From the NCBI GenBank assembly GCA_031546985.1, contig JAVBJN010000087.1, forward strand, positions 19,093-83,092: 64,000 bases of DNA. Reading direction: 5' to 3'. Position numbers and translations under genes: made by a program. This stretch comes from JAVBJN01 sp031546985 (GTDB lineage: Bacteria; Bacteroidota; Bacteroidia; Chitinophagales; Chitinophagaceae). The notes under the pieces were generated by a model. That model was not told the origin of the DNA. It was given only the letters and a program-made list of their open reading frames with translations, and did not search any database. The number at the start of each line of letters is the position of its first letter. The first letter of the stretch is position 1. Of this stretch, positions 33,460-42,572 are shown one piece after another.

Positions 33460-36400
33460 TTACCGGATAAGGGTAACGTTTCCTTTTTTACTGGTTGGTG
33501 TAAGCTCCCCTTTAACCTGGTAGGTTATGGTCCAGATAAAGGTGCCAATGTCCTGTACGGTACCATTGTACTTACCATCCCATCCGGTATTGATGTCGGA
33601 TGAAGCGAACATTTGTTGTCCCCAGCGGCTAAACACCTCAAAGCGGTAGTTGCTGATCTCGCATTCTACAACGGGTTTGAGCACATCGTTTACACCATCA
33701 CCATCGGGTGAGAACGCATTGGGCACCGCAATATCGCAGCAGTACCTTTCATACACTACCATACTATCGGTAGAGGTACCGCAATCGTTGTGCGCCGACA
33801 CAATGAACCAGCCTTCGCGGTTTACAAGTACGCTATCGCCAAGGCCATCGCCACGGATCCAGGTATAGCCCTGCGGGTTGCCACCGCCGTTGGATGCATG
33901 CACATAGTAAGGGTAGAACTTACAGAAGGTAGAATCGTGTGGCAGGGTAAGTTTAGGTTTGTCGTTTACGTTTACATTAATGGTATCCGACTGGGTACCA
34001 CAGATATTCGTTGCCATACCATAATACGTACCTTTTTTGTCAAAGGCATTGTCGCGTGTGGTATCGCCATCGCTCCAGAGGTATGTGCTGGGGTTAATGA
34101 GTACGGGCATAATAAGCACTACTTCATCTCCTTCGCAAATGGTGCGATCGGGGCCCAGGTCAAAGTTTGGATTGGGCAGGTAGTCTACCTTAATGGTATC
34201 GCGGCCTACGCAATTGTTGGCTTCGCTGGTCACTTTTACCGAATAGTTGCCGGCGGCGTTTACCACCGTGCTGTTACCAAAATCACCGTTAGACCAGGCA
34301 TATGATACACCTGTCATGTTAAGGGTAAGGTGCATGGTATCGCCAAAGCACAGGGTCGTATCGGCTGGGAGGTGCACAACAGGTGTTGGAATTACGCTCA
34401 GCTTAATGGTATCCCTAAACACGCCACAGTAGTTGGTTACAGCTACGCTATAGGTACCAGGCTGGTTTACCTGTATGGTACTGTTGGTGCTGCCGTTGCT
34501 CCACATAAAGGTAGAGCCTGCCGGTGCATTGCCCGGGTTCAGAGTCAGCTTTTCGTTGGAGCAGATGGTGGTATCGTTGCCCAGTTTTACGGTTGTAGGC
34601 GGGAAGAAATCGAGTTTTACAGTATCACTTTCCTTGCAGGAATTTTTGGTTACCGTTACCCAATAAGTGCCAGCCGTGTTTATAGAGCGGGTAGGAGCGG
34701 TAAGGCCATTGTTCCAGAGGTAGGTAGCGCCGGGTTCTGTTACATCGAGCAGGTAAGGATTGGTACAAAGTGTACTATCCGGGCCCAGGTCTGCATCAAA
34801 ACTAGGGTGCACATTCACCGTTTTTACTACCGTATCAATGGAGCAGGGGCGGTGTACATAAGCCGTAATGGTAAAGATGCCCGAGCCGGAATAGGCATGC
34901 ACGCCGGTATTGGTAGCGCTGGTAGATACGTTGGCCGGGCCGGAAGCGGCATCGCCAAAGTTCCAGGTTACAGAATCAATAAAGTAATTGGGCACTACTT
35001 TAATATGGGCGCTATCCAAACCACAAACAATGCTGTCTACAATCCTGTACTTGGTAAGGGTTGTAGGTACCTTGTTGGGCAATTGGTAGGTCATGATAGA
35101 ATCGTCGAACTTAATGTAATTGTTTTGGAAATTACATGCAGTACCCAGATTCTCAGGGTTATGAATTACACCCAGCGCATCCTGGGTAACCCTGTAAAAC
35201 CCTGCATTGTAGGGATTACAACGAATGGTATCGCCAGATGATTTGAGCAGGTATATCTTATTGTCGCCTGCGCGCTCGAGCTCATAAAATGCATGGTGAC
35301 CATTGTATACCGTACCATTTACCTGCACCCGTAGTTTGGTGGGTTCTGAAATGGCAATATAGCTGCGCGATGCTACAATGGTTGCAGGCGTATTGCTGGA
35401 AATATCCCATTGTACCAGGCTATCGCCCTTGGTGGTGGCGTAGAGATAAGGATAGGAGTTGGTCTGGAAGTGCAGCTTGTTGCTATCGCCGTATACCAGG
35501 GCATACAAACGATTTCCGTCGGCGCTGAATTCGAGCATTTTGTTGCTTTCGTTTTCGCTGCCTACCCAGCCGCCGCTCCAGCTGTTGTTACGGTTGTCCA
35601 TACGTCCGTTCAGGGAGTTGTAGCCGTACCAGCCGGTGTTGTAATCGTAGTTGTTATTGTTAAGTACCGAGTGTAACTCTACAAAGTTAGATACTACGCC
35701 CGTCTGGTTGTTAAAGTCTGCAAGGTAATAAAGCGTTTTGGCGGTGTCTTGTAAGGTCACTGCCAGCTTATTGCCCCAGGGGCTGAAGCGTATGCTTTGT
35801 GCACCATTGTTATCCCAGTTGTTGTAACCGTAGTTCTGAAGGTTAAAGCCTTTAAATGTTTTGGTAGAGCTGATGCTGCCGGTATAGGGATTAATACGTA
35901 CCGCGTAAAAAGCAGAATCGTTGATCTGCTGACCGCTGTAAAAGTTATTGCTGCCGTAGCAGATAGCCCAGTATACACTATCGCAATTGGTAGGCAGGTA
36001 ATCCATTTTATTGCTGCCCCACCAGTAGGCATTGCCCGGGTTGGTATAGGGCACGTTAAACATTTCGTGGTATTCATTAATATGGGTAATGCGACCATTA
36101 CCACCATTCTGGTTCATGTCTACGCTAAAGCGGCGCACATTGCCCAGTAGCGCATTCGGATCGAGGTTAATGTCGATATAATACACGTAATATTTACCCA
36201 CACTGTCTTTGCGGGGAATAATCATTGGGTCGCTGCCCGATCCGTAATTGAGAAACTTGTAATAGGTACCTGCCCAGTTATTGGTCCATGATGCGGGAAT
36301 GTTGTTTATTCCGTTCATCAGGTTGTGGTTTTTGTCGTACACCTTATTGGCCAGCACATAAAACTGCACATCGCCGTTGATGTCGCTTACCGTGGTGGTG

Positions 36401-36651
36401 CGGGTATTGGGCAGTGTCCAGTAATACCAGTTGTTGCCGCCCTGGGTTGCATTGTAATCGCAGTTATAAGCCTGCGGCTGCGGCCGGGTTTGCACAATAG
36501 GTAATAAACCGGTATTAAAGTTTAAATGTATCATGGTGTCGGTAGGCGGGGAACAGCCTACGCCCAGCATCCAGTTCATATTGGAATTTTGCGCCTGCGC
36601 GCCCGAAATACTGAACAATATGATACAAAACAGAAGGTAAAATTTCTTCAT
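33460..36651 (-). CDS. Large surface protein with PKD/Ig-like repeats and CHU_C T9SS type B domain
   Basis: 1063 residues with a signal peptide (ends SGAQAQ). Residues about 20-520 form a propeller-like N-part with repeated SDINGDVQFYVLANKVYD and LEFSADGNRLYAL segments. Then a PKD domain (VTWNFGDAASGP) and at least four ~80-residue Ig-like repeats each opening LGxDxTxC or similar (DLGPDSTLC, KLGNDTTIC, HLPADTTLC, DLGPDRTIC). The last ~85 residues are the gliding-motility/CHU_C domain: PNAFSPDGDGVNDVL, FSRWGQQMF, WDGKYNG, KGNVTLIR. Exported by T9SS, probably an adhesin anchored at the surface. Confidence 0.93.
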   Translation of the reverse strand: MKKFYLLFCIILFSISGAQAQNSNMNWMLGVGCSPPTDTMIHLNFNTGLLPIVQTRPQPQAYNCDYNATQGGNNWYYWTLPNTRTTTVSDINGDVQFYVLANKVYDKNHNLMNGINNIPASWTNNWAGTYYKFLNYGSGSDPMIIPRKDSVGKYYVYYIDINLDPNALLGNVRRFSVDMNQNGGNGRITHINEYHEMFNVPYTNPGNAYWWGSNKMDYLPTNCDSVYWAICYGSNNFYSGQQINDSAFYAVRINPYTGSISSTKTFKGFNLQNYGYNNWDNNGAQSIRFSPWGNKLAVTLQDTAKTLYYLADFNNQTGVVSNFVELHSVLNNNNYDYNTGWYGYNSLNGRMDNRNNSWSGGWVGSENESNKMLEFSADGNRLYALVYGDSNKLHFQTNSYPYLYATTKGDSLVQWDISSNTPATIVASRSYIAISEPTKLRVQVNGTVYNGHHAFYELERAGDNKIYLLKSSGDTIRCNPYNAGFYRVTQDALGVIHNPENLGTACNFQNNYIKFDDSIMTYQLPNKVPTTLTKYRIVDSIVCGLDSAHIKVVPNYFIDSVTWNFGDAASGPANVSTSATNTGVHAYSGSGIFTITAYVHRPCSIDTVVKTVNVHPSFDADLGPDSTLCTNPYLLDVTEPGATYLWNNGLTAPTRSINTAGTYWVTVTKNSCKESDTVKLDFFPPTTVKLGNDTTICSNEKLTLNPGNAPAGSTFMWSNGSTNSTIQVNQPGTYSVAVTNYCGVFRDTIKLSVIPTPVVHLPADTTLCFGDTMHLTLNMTGVSYAWSNGDFGNSTVVNAAGNYSVKVTSEANNCVGRDTIKVDYLPNPNFDLGPDRTICEGDEVVLIMPVLINPSTYLWSDGDTTRDNAFDKKGTYYGMATNICGTQSDTINVNVNDKPKLTLPHDSTFCKFYPYYVHASNGGGNPQGYTWIRGDGLGDSVLVNREGWFIVSAHNDCGTSTDSMVVYERYCCDIAVPNAFSPDGDGVNDVLKPVVECEISNYRFEVFSRWGQQMFASSDINTGWDGKYNGTVQDIGTFIWTITYQVKGELTPTSKKGNVTLIR

Positions 36652-36821
36652 CTGCAGAGGGGGATTTAGGTCTAAAATTGATTGCTTAAGTTAATAAATT
36701 TTAAAATAAAAAAATAAACACTTTTATGATTCTGGTGCTAGTTCTAATAGACGGCAGTATTTATACAATAGTTAGGGCAAAAAGACAATTGCTAATAAAA
36801 TGATTTAGAATAGCCTACGAC

Positions 36822-36857
36822 AACTAGAAAAATAGTTTGATAACTAAATAAATAGTT
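36822..36857 (+). promoter_or_regulatory. Tandem operator dyads upstream of blaI
   Basis: Two 16-bp dyads of the same form, AACTA-N6-TAGTT, lie at 36822-36837 and 36842-36857, exactly 20 bp centre to centre (two helical turns), and end 25 bases before the BlaI-type gene. BlaI/MecI proteins bind such dyads as dimers, often in tandem, and repress their own operon. A TAGTTTG near 36833 may overlap the promoter -7 box. Confidence 0.6.
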
Positions 36858-36881
36858 GTAGTTTTATTAAAAGATTATCAG

Positions 36882-37250
36882 ATGAAGAAACTAACCAAGG
36901 CAGAAGAAGAAGTAATGATGGTGTTGTGGTCGTTAAACAAGGCATTTGTGAAAGAGATTATAGCAGAGCTACCAGAACCCAAGCCGCATTACAATACCAT
37001 AGCTACCATCATGAAAATACTGGTAGATAAGGAATTTGTGGGGTATGAAGACCTAGGCAAAACCTACCGCTATTACCCGCTGGTGGCCAAAGAGGCTTAC
37101 TCTAAAAAATCGGTAAGCAACCTGGTTAAGGGGTATTTCAACGGCTCTATGGCCAATATGGTATCGTTTTTTGTAAAAGAAAAAGACCTGAGCGTAGAAG
37201 ACCTGGAGGCTATAATACAAACCATGAAAAAACAGTCGGATAAACAATAA
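36882..37250 (+). CDS. BlaI/MecI/CopY-family repressor
   Basis: 122 residues. The winged helix occupies residues 1-75 (KLTKAEEEVMMVLWSLNKAFVKEIIAELPEPKPHYNTIATIMKILVDKEFVGYE) and the C-terminal dimerisation helices follow (SMANMVSFFVKEKDLSVEDLEAII). In this family an M56 sensor protease encoded next door cleaves or displaces the repressor. Here the M56 gene lies 12 bases downstream. Tandem dyads just upstream suggest autorepression. Confidence 0.93.
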   Translation: MKKLTKAEEEVMMVLWSLNKAFVKEIIAELPEPKPHYNTIATIMKILVDKEFVGYEDLGKTYRYYPLVAKEAYSKKSVSNLVKGYFNGSMANMVSFFVKEKDLSVEDLEAIIQTMKKQSDKQ

Positions 37251-37262
37251 AACCGTTGTGAT

Positions 37263-38639
37263 ATGCTGCTATATATTTTAAAAATGGCGCTGATCTCGGG
37301 CAGCTTGTTTGCCTTATACCTATTGCTGCTGCAAAACAGGAAAACCAACACATGGAACAGGGTAGTGCTGCTGGGCATTGTGGTGCTGTCGCTGCTTTTA
37401 CCACTCCTTCGCATCAATACCAGCAGCGGTACGTGGACACAATACCGGCAAACGGGTATACAAATGCTGCAACCGGTATTGGTACAGGCCTCCCGGTGGC
37501 AGCCGTGGTGGCAGCAGGTAAATTGGGTGAGCGCTGTTTATGTAATCGTAACCGTCGTTCTGTTGTTGCGCTTTACGCTGGGCTTATGGCATATTTACCG
37601 GCTGGGTCGCAAACATGAGGCCTCGATTATAGAAAAGGACATGAGGCTGGTACATGTACCGCAGTTGACCGCTCCGTTTTCTTTTGGCAAAACGGTGTAT
37701 GCCGATCGCGATCTTTTACTGCAACCCGCTCAGCGACTCATTCTGCTGCATGAGCAGGCGCATATTCATCAAAAACATACTGCCGATAAATTATTCATGG
37801 AGCTGCTTTGTGCAGTAGGTTGGATAAACCCGGTTTTCTGGCTTATAAAAAAAGAACTGACGCTGGTGCATGAGTTCCTGGCCGATGAAGCCGCAATGCA
37901 GGAAGCACCGCAGCAGGAATATGCCAGTGTATTGCTGCAACAGGCAATGCCGGCGCATGCTTTAATGGCGCATCATTTTTTTCATCATCCCATAAAAAGA
38001 CGCATTCTTATGATGTATCAACAAAAAACAAAAGCCGGTTGGCGCAAAGCGGCGCTACTGGGTGGTATCGCGGTATTGAGCACTATGGTGCTGGTGCTGC
38101 AATCTAACCACATTGGCCTGGCCAATTTTAAAAACATAGCAGGGGCGCAGTCCGGCATTTTTAATGTGGTTAAGGATGGCCCTGATAATGCAGATAAGCC
38201 AAGTGCAGCGGCTGAAAAAGCCGATACTGTAATTGTTAACGATTATACAGCCGCTGCCGCTAAAAAATTCGGAGAAGAATCGCCTGTTGCGCAAGCTGAT
38301 TCCAAAACGTATGATAAAGTAGACCAGGAACCAGCTTTTCCAGGCGGGCAAGATGCTTTGATGCATTTTTTGAGTAAGAACATCACATACCCCGAACAGG
38401 CCCAAAAAGAAGGCATCGAAGGCCAGGTGGTGGTACAGTTTATTGTAGACAAAAGTGGTAAGCCACGTGATTTTAAAGTAGTACGTCCGGTAAATCCTTT
38501 GCTGGATGCCGAGGCTCTCAGGGTATTGGGTTTGATGCCCGGCTGGACACCCGGTAAGCAAAAAGGCGAAGCTGTAAATGTGCTGTACAACCTGCCCATC
38601 CGTTTTAAAATGGACGATAGCAAAGAGAAGAAAGGTTAA
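37263..38639 (+). CDS. M56 (BlaR1-like) peptidase with C-terminal TonB domain
   Basis: 458 residues. Four membrane segments, with the metallopeptidase motif HEQAHIHQKHT (HExxH) near residue 160 and the downstream ELTLVHEFLADEAA acting as third-ligand region. A last membrane segment follows at about 263-280 (ALLGGIAVLSTMVLVLQS). Residues about 360-458 form a TonB C-terminal domain (FPGGQDALMHFLSKNITYPEQAQKEGIEGQVVVQF). No penicillin-binding domain, so it is not a lactam sensor; the M56-TonB fusion is common in Bacteroidota and its ligand is unknown. Pairs with the BlaI gene. Confidence 0.92.
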   Translation: MLLYILKMALISGSLFALYLLLLQNRKTNTWNRVVLLGIVVLSLLLPLLRINTSSGTWTQYRQTGIQMLQPVLVQASRWQPWWQQVNWVSAVYVIVTVVLLLRFTLGLWHIYRLGRKHEASIIEKDMRLVHVPQLTAPFSFGKTVYADRDLLLQPAQRLILLHEQAHIHQKHTADKLFMELLCAVGWINPVFWLIKKELTLVHEFLADEAAMQEAPQQEYASVLLQQAMPAHALMAHHFFHHPIKRRILMMYQQKTKAGWRKAALLGGIAVLSTMVLVLQSNHIGLANFKNIAGAQSGIFNVVKDGPDNADKPSAAAEKADTVIVNDYTAAAAKKFGEESPVAQADSKTYDKVDQEPAFPGGQDALMHFLSKNITYPEQAQKEGIEGQVVVQFIVDKSGKPRDFKVVRPVNPLLDAEALRVLGLMPGWTPGKQKGEAVNVLYNLPIRFKMDDSKEKKG

Positions 38640-38641
38640 GA

Positions 38642-38875
38642 TTAACGCTTGCTGGCATAATCGGGCTGGTGCCTGGCTATGTAAGTGTTCAATCCACTTT
38701 GGCGTTGCGCCAGCAGTTTCATGGTTTCTATATGGTTAATACCGCAGGAGCCGTAGTTGTAAGTGTACCATTCGCCACTGGTAAAGTAAACGGTAATGTA
38801 GTCTTTGCCGTAATCGAACCCTTCAACACCAGATGGCTGGCCGGTAGTTTTACTCACACTATGGTAAGGTTGCAT
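38642..38875 (-). CDS. Small conserved-type hypothetical protein
   Basis: 77 residues: a KTxxQPSGVEGFDYGKDYITVYFTSGEWYTYNYGSCGINHIETMKLLAQRQSGLN core. The YITVYFTSGEWYTY strand pair resembles the KTSC domain of small proteins, but I cannot confirm it. It converges with the M56 gene, leaving two bases between stops. The conserved aromatic pattern makes it more likely real than a shadow. Confidence 0.65.
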   Translation of the reverse strand: MQPYHSVSKTTGQPSGVEGFDYGKDYITVYFTSGEWYTYNYGSCGINHIETMKLLAQRQSGLNTYIARHQPDYASKR

Positions 38876-38929
38876 ACACTTGTGCGCTTTTAGTCTCCTG
38901 AAGTTAGTTATAATAGCTAAGCGCTACAT

Positions 38930-38969
38930 AAAAGAAAAGCCCCTGCAAATAATGCGGGGCTTTTCTTTT
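38930..38969. terminator. Bidirectional terminator
   Basis: AAAAGAAAAGCCCC and GGGGCTTTTCTTTT form a perfect 14-bp stem around a 12-base loop, A-run on one side and T-run on the other. It serves the TonB receptor transcript from the right, after the repeat region. Confidence 0.8.
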
Positions 38970-38984
38970 ATAATATGGAGGGCA

Positions 38985-39188
38985 TTGTGCGCATCACCGA
39001 TTAGAGATCCTGCTTCCATCTCCTTCGTCGATGGTGCAGGATGACCAGTAAATGGAGATGTCATGCTACGGTGCCTGTTCCGCCCATGCGGGGAGGTACG
39101 AGAGCCGCATCTCATTAAAGGGGGTATTCCATGTAAGAGATCCTGCTTCCTGTTCGTGCCTTACAGGCGCAGGATGACAACAATGAGT
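38985..39188. repeat. Two palindromic intergenic repeat units
   Basis: Between the small protein gene and the TonB receptor. Unit 1 (about 39004-39045): AGATCCTGCTTCCATC ... GGTGCAGGATGACC. Unit 2 (about 39138-39180): AGATCCTGCTTCCTG ... GGCGCAGGATGACA. Between them is CCTGTTCCGCCCATGCGGGG. Same family as at 5312, 16024, 16190 and 18420. No gene. Confidence 0.7.
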
Positions 39189-39192
39189 AAGC

Positions 39193-41688
39193 TTAGAATT
39201 TAACTACCAGTTTTACGTTCAGCAACCTGGCGGTAAGGCGGTTGGGCACTGCGTAACTGCGACCCGTCATCTGATCCTGAATCCAGGTGTAGCTCAGGGT
39301 GTTTTGAATGCCCAGCAGGTTAAATACTTCGAGGCTGGCCCAAATGCTTTCGATCTGGCTAAAGTAGCTGTAGCGGGGACGCTCTTTGCGGGCACCATCC
39401 AGCAGCAGGGCGCTAAAGCCAATATCTACCCGTTTGTAATCGGGCAGGCGGTAATTGTCGTTGTACCGGTTGCCATCTGCATTGCCAAACGGCAGGCCGG
39501 TGCTGTACAGCAGGCTCAGGTGCGCTTTAAAGTTCTTGTTACGCGGCAGGTAATCCTGGAAGAACAGACCAAAGTTTACACGGGAGTCGGTAGGGCGTGG
39601 CAGCCATCCGGGGTAGCGTATGCTGCTATCGGCAGGGGTGCGGTCGCCACCATAAATTACATTGCGTATATCCTGTCCTTCTGCGTTATAATAAATATAG
39701 TAGTAATCGTCTTTCAGGTTTTCCATGGTTTTCATAATGCCCAGGCTTACCCAGGATTCGGCATCTTTTACAAGATCGCCATACAAGCGGGCTTCACCAC
39801 CAATGGCATAACCCACCGAGTTGTTTTCGCCAAAGTAACGGATGCGTACATTGTCGTATTCGTAAGGCACGAGGTCCCACAGGCGTTTGTAATACGCCTC
39901 AGTGGTGAACTTGAACGGGCGGTTCCATACTTTAAAATTGTAGTCGGTACCGAGTACGAAGTGAAACGATTTTTGCGCCAGCAGGTCGGTATTAACCATG
40001 CCCTGCAGGTTACGCATTTCGCGGTAGAAAGGTGGTTGCTGGTATAAACCTGTTGCAGCACGCAATACGATATCGTTTTTGCCCGGGAGCTTCCAGGAAA
40101 ACTGCAAACGGGGGCTCACCAGCACCTCGTGGTTCAGCAGGCTGTAGTTAAAGCGCACACCACCATTGAGCGTAATGCCCAGGCTGTCGTTGAAAATAAT
40201 ATTGTCTTGTATAAAAGCGGTAATACGGGTGTAGTTAAGATCGGTATGGGTATTGAGGCTCCTCAACATTTCGGGTGCAAAACCGGTGTAGGGTTGTGAG
40301 AAGCCGGCAGAGTCGCGGCGCTCCCATTCCAGCAATTTATCATTGATCTGCACATGCTCCAGGTTTATACCCCATTGCAGGTAATGCTTGCGCAGGTCGA
40401 GCACACCCTTGTGCCCAAAGTTGAGCATGGTGGCGGTAAGGTAGTTGCGGGCGTAGTTCTGTATAGAGCCGGTACCCAGGGAATACCTGATTTTGCCAAA
40501 GTTGTTTTTGGAAGGATCGCTTTCCAGCTCGCCCAGCAGGTACTCGCCATCAATATCGTAAGCCTCTTCTTCGTTGGTCTGGAAGCCCGAAGCCAGGAGT
40601 TTGAGGCTCAGTTTTTCGGTAGGGATATACGTGGCCGATACGCCGCCAAAGCGGGAGTCGAACTGGTCTATCTCATTACCATTGTACAGCATTTGCAATT
40701 GGTATGCCTTGTTTACCAAACCAAAACTGGTGGTGCGCTCTTCGGGTTGAAACGTAAAACGGTTGCGGGCATAGTTGCCCAGCAATTCAAATTTCCAGTT
40801 TTCGGTAGGCTGGTAGGTTACCAGGGCCTGCGCATCGGTAAAGGAAGGGTAGTACAGCCCTTTGGTGGGTTGCGAACTAAGCAGGTAACTGTTGCTTTTC
40901 TGCCTTACACCCACCATATAGGTTACTTTGTGGTTATTGCTGCAACCTTCTATTTCGGCGCTTCCGCCCAGCAGGCTTAAGCCTACCGTACCACCAAACT
41001 TGGTAGGTGTTTTATATTTTACATCCAGCACCGACGACATTTTATCGCCGTATTTGGCCTGGAAGCCGCCGGTAGAGAACGATACGCTCTGCACCATATC
41101 GGAGTTGATAAAGCTAAGTCCTTCCTGCTGTCCGCTACGGATAAGGAACGGCCGGTATACTTCAAAATCGTTTACATACACAATGTTTTCGTCGAAATTA
41201 CCACCGCGCACATTGTACTGTGAGGTAAGCTCGTTGTTGGTGCCCACAAATATCTTAAGGAGGGCTTCGATACCGCCAATGGTACTGGGCATTTGCTGCA
41301 CCTGCTTGGCATTAAGGCTTATAACCCCGGCCTGGTCGCGGTTGCGCTCTTCTTTTTTCTCAAACTCGCGTATATCGGTAGTTTTGCGCTCCATCGCTAT
41401 GCGCAGCTTCTTTTCTGTACCGGGTTCCAGCTTTACCGACTGGCGAAAGGGCTTGAAACCGAGGTATGTTACCGTAATTACATAAGCACGGTCGGTAGGG
41501 ATCTCTAAACGGAAAGTGCCGCCTTTGTTGGTGCGGGTGCCGATGGTGGTACCTACCAGGCCCACATTGGCCAGGTCTATCGGGTAACCATCTTCGTCAT
41601 ACACCAATCCTTCTACCGTACCTGTGGTTTGCGCCCAGGTATTAAAAGCGATCAGTAAAGTAGCTATGAGCAGCGCAAGTCTTTTCAT
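39193..41688 (-). CDS. TonB-dependent receptor with CarboxypepD_reg-like N-domain
   Basis: 831 residues: signal peptide (ends FNTWAQ), regulatory-like domain (GTVEGLVYDEDGYPIDLANVGLVG, residues about 22-105), plug (QMPSTIGGIEALLKIFVGTNNELTSQYNVRGGNFDENIVYVNDFEVYR, about 125-230) and beta-barrel ending in an aromatic-rich strand (LLNVKLVVKF). It imports a ligand across the outer membrane using TonB energy. There is no SusD gene next to it, so it is not a classic glycan-uptake pair and the ligand is unknown. Monocistronic. Confidence 0.95.
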   Translation of the reverse strand: MKRLALLIATLLIAFNTWAQTTGTVEGLVYDEDGYPIDLANVGLVGTTIGTRTNKGGTFRLEIPTDRAYVITVTYLGFKPFRQSVKLEPGTEKKLRIAMERKTTDIREFEKKEERNRDQAGVISLNAKQVQQMPSTIGGIEALLKIFVGTNNELTSQYNVRGGNFDENIVYVNDFEVYRPFLIRSGQQEGLSFINSDMVQSVSFSTGGFQAKYGDKMSSVLDVKYKTPTKFGGTVGLSLLGGSAEIEGCSNNHKVTYMVGVRQKSNSYLLSSQPTKGLYYPSFTDAQALVTYQPTENWKFELLGNYARNRFTFQPEERTTSFGLVNKAYQLQMLYNGNEIDQFDSRFGGVSATYIPTEKLSLKLLASGFQTNEEEAYDIDGEYLLGELESDPSKNNFGKIRYSLGTGSIQNYARNYLTATMLNFGHKGVLDLRKHYLQWGINLEHVQINDKLLEWERRDSAGFSQPYTGFAPEMLRSLNTHTDLNYTRITAFIQDNIIFNDSLGITLNGGVRFNYSLLNHEVLVSPRLQFSWKLPGKNDIVLRAATGLYQQPPFYREMRNLQGMVNTDLLAQKSFHFVLGTDYNFKVWNRPFKFTTEAYYKRLWDLVPYEYDNVRIRYFGENNSVGYAIGGEARLYGDLVKDAESWVSLGIMKTMENLKDDYYYIYYNAEGQDIRNVIYGGDRTPADSSIRYPGWLPRPTDSRVNFGLFFQDYLPRNKNFKAHLSLLYSTGLPFGNADGNRYNDNYRLPDYKRVDIGFSALLLDGARKERPRYSYFSQIESIWASLEVFNLLGIQNTLSYTWIQDQMTGRSYAVPNRLTARLLNVKLVVKF

Positions 41689-41792
41689 TGAATGCTATAA
41701 CGCTTAATTCGTAATTTAATTATAACGGTGCACCATGCACAGTATGTTGACATGCAACCGGATGCGGACAGGCCACAGGGGATTTATGCATG

Positions 41793-41855
41793 ACAAAAAA
41801 ATAACCTGAACAATATACAACAGTTTGGTAGAAACATGCCGGTATACTGTTCAGG
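41793..41855 (-). terminator. Terminator of the TPR-rpe operon
   Basis: CCTGAACAATATA and TATACTGTTCAGG pair over 13 bases with one mismatch around a 25-base loop; in minus-strand RNA a T-rich run (TTATTTTTTTG) follows. It begins 28 bases past the rpe stop. Confidence 0.78.
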
Positions 41856-41883
41856 ATTATTCAATTATCCGGAACCGGAAAGA

Positions 41884-42531
41884 TTAAATGGCTTTGAGCG
41901 CCGCAATAGTGGCTACAGGATCTGCCGCGCTGAACACGGTATTGCCCGCTACCAGCACATCGGCGCCTGCTCCAATAATGGTTGCAGCATTGTCCAGGGT
42001 TACACCGCCATCGATCTCAATAAGGGCTTTGGAGCCACTGTTGTCGATCATTTCGCGCAGCTGTGCGATTTTGGTGAGGGTGTGCTCAATAAATTTTTGT
42101 CCGCCAAAACCAGGGTTTACGCTCATTACGCATACCAGGTCAATATCGCGGATGATATCGGCCAGCAGGTGGGCAGGGGTGTGCGGGTTAAGGGCCACAC
42201 CGGCTTTCATACCTACACTGTGAATGTGCTGAATGGTGCGGTGCAGGTGGGTACTTGCTTCGAGGTGCACGGTAAGGATATCGGCACCTGCTTTTTTGAA
42301 GTCTTCCACATATTTTTCCGGCTCCACAATCATCAGGTGTACATCCAGTGTTTTTTTAGCCTGTTTTTTGATGTGGCTGATTACAGGCAGGCCAAAACTC
42401 AGGTTAGGCACAAAACGACCATCCATCACATCCAGGTGAAACCAATCGGCCTGGCTGTTGTTGATCATATCTACATCACGGCCAAGATTCAGAAAATCTG
42501 CCGATAATACTGAAGGTGCTATAAGAGCCAT
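41884..42531 (-). CDS. rpe: Ribulose-phosphate 3-epimerase
   Basis: A 215-residue TIM-barrel enzyme of the pentose phosphate pathway interconverting ribulose-5-P and xylulose-5-P. Motifs: APSVLSADFLNLGRDV at the start, WFHLDVMDGRFVPNLSFGLPV with catalytic Asp and His, HLMIVEP, VCVMSVNPGFGGQKFIE, and IEIDGGVTLDNA. Length is normal. It follows the TPR lipoprotein gene by 41 bases. Confidence 0.97.
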   Translation of the reverse strand: MALIAPSVLSADFLNLGRDVDMINNSQADWFHLDVMDGRFVPNLSFGLPVISHIKKQAKKTLDVHLMIVEPEKYVEDFKKAGADILTVHLEASTHLHRTIQHIHSVGMKAGVALNPHTPAHLLADIIRDIDLVCVMSVNPGFGGQKFIEHTLTKIAQLREMIDNSGSKALIEIDGGVTLDNAATIIGAGADVLVAGNTVFSAADPVATIAALKAI

Positions 42532-42572
42532 ATCTATTGGAGTTTTTACTGTTTTATGTTCAGGTGGCCGGG

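Noticed and set aside
34330..35241. 303-codon plus-strand ORF
   Set aside because: Antisense to the 1063-residue CHU_C protein and of low complexity.
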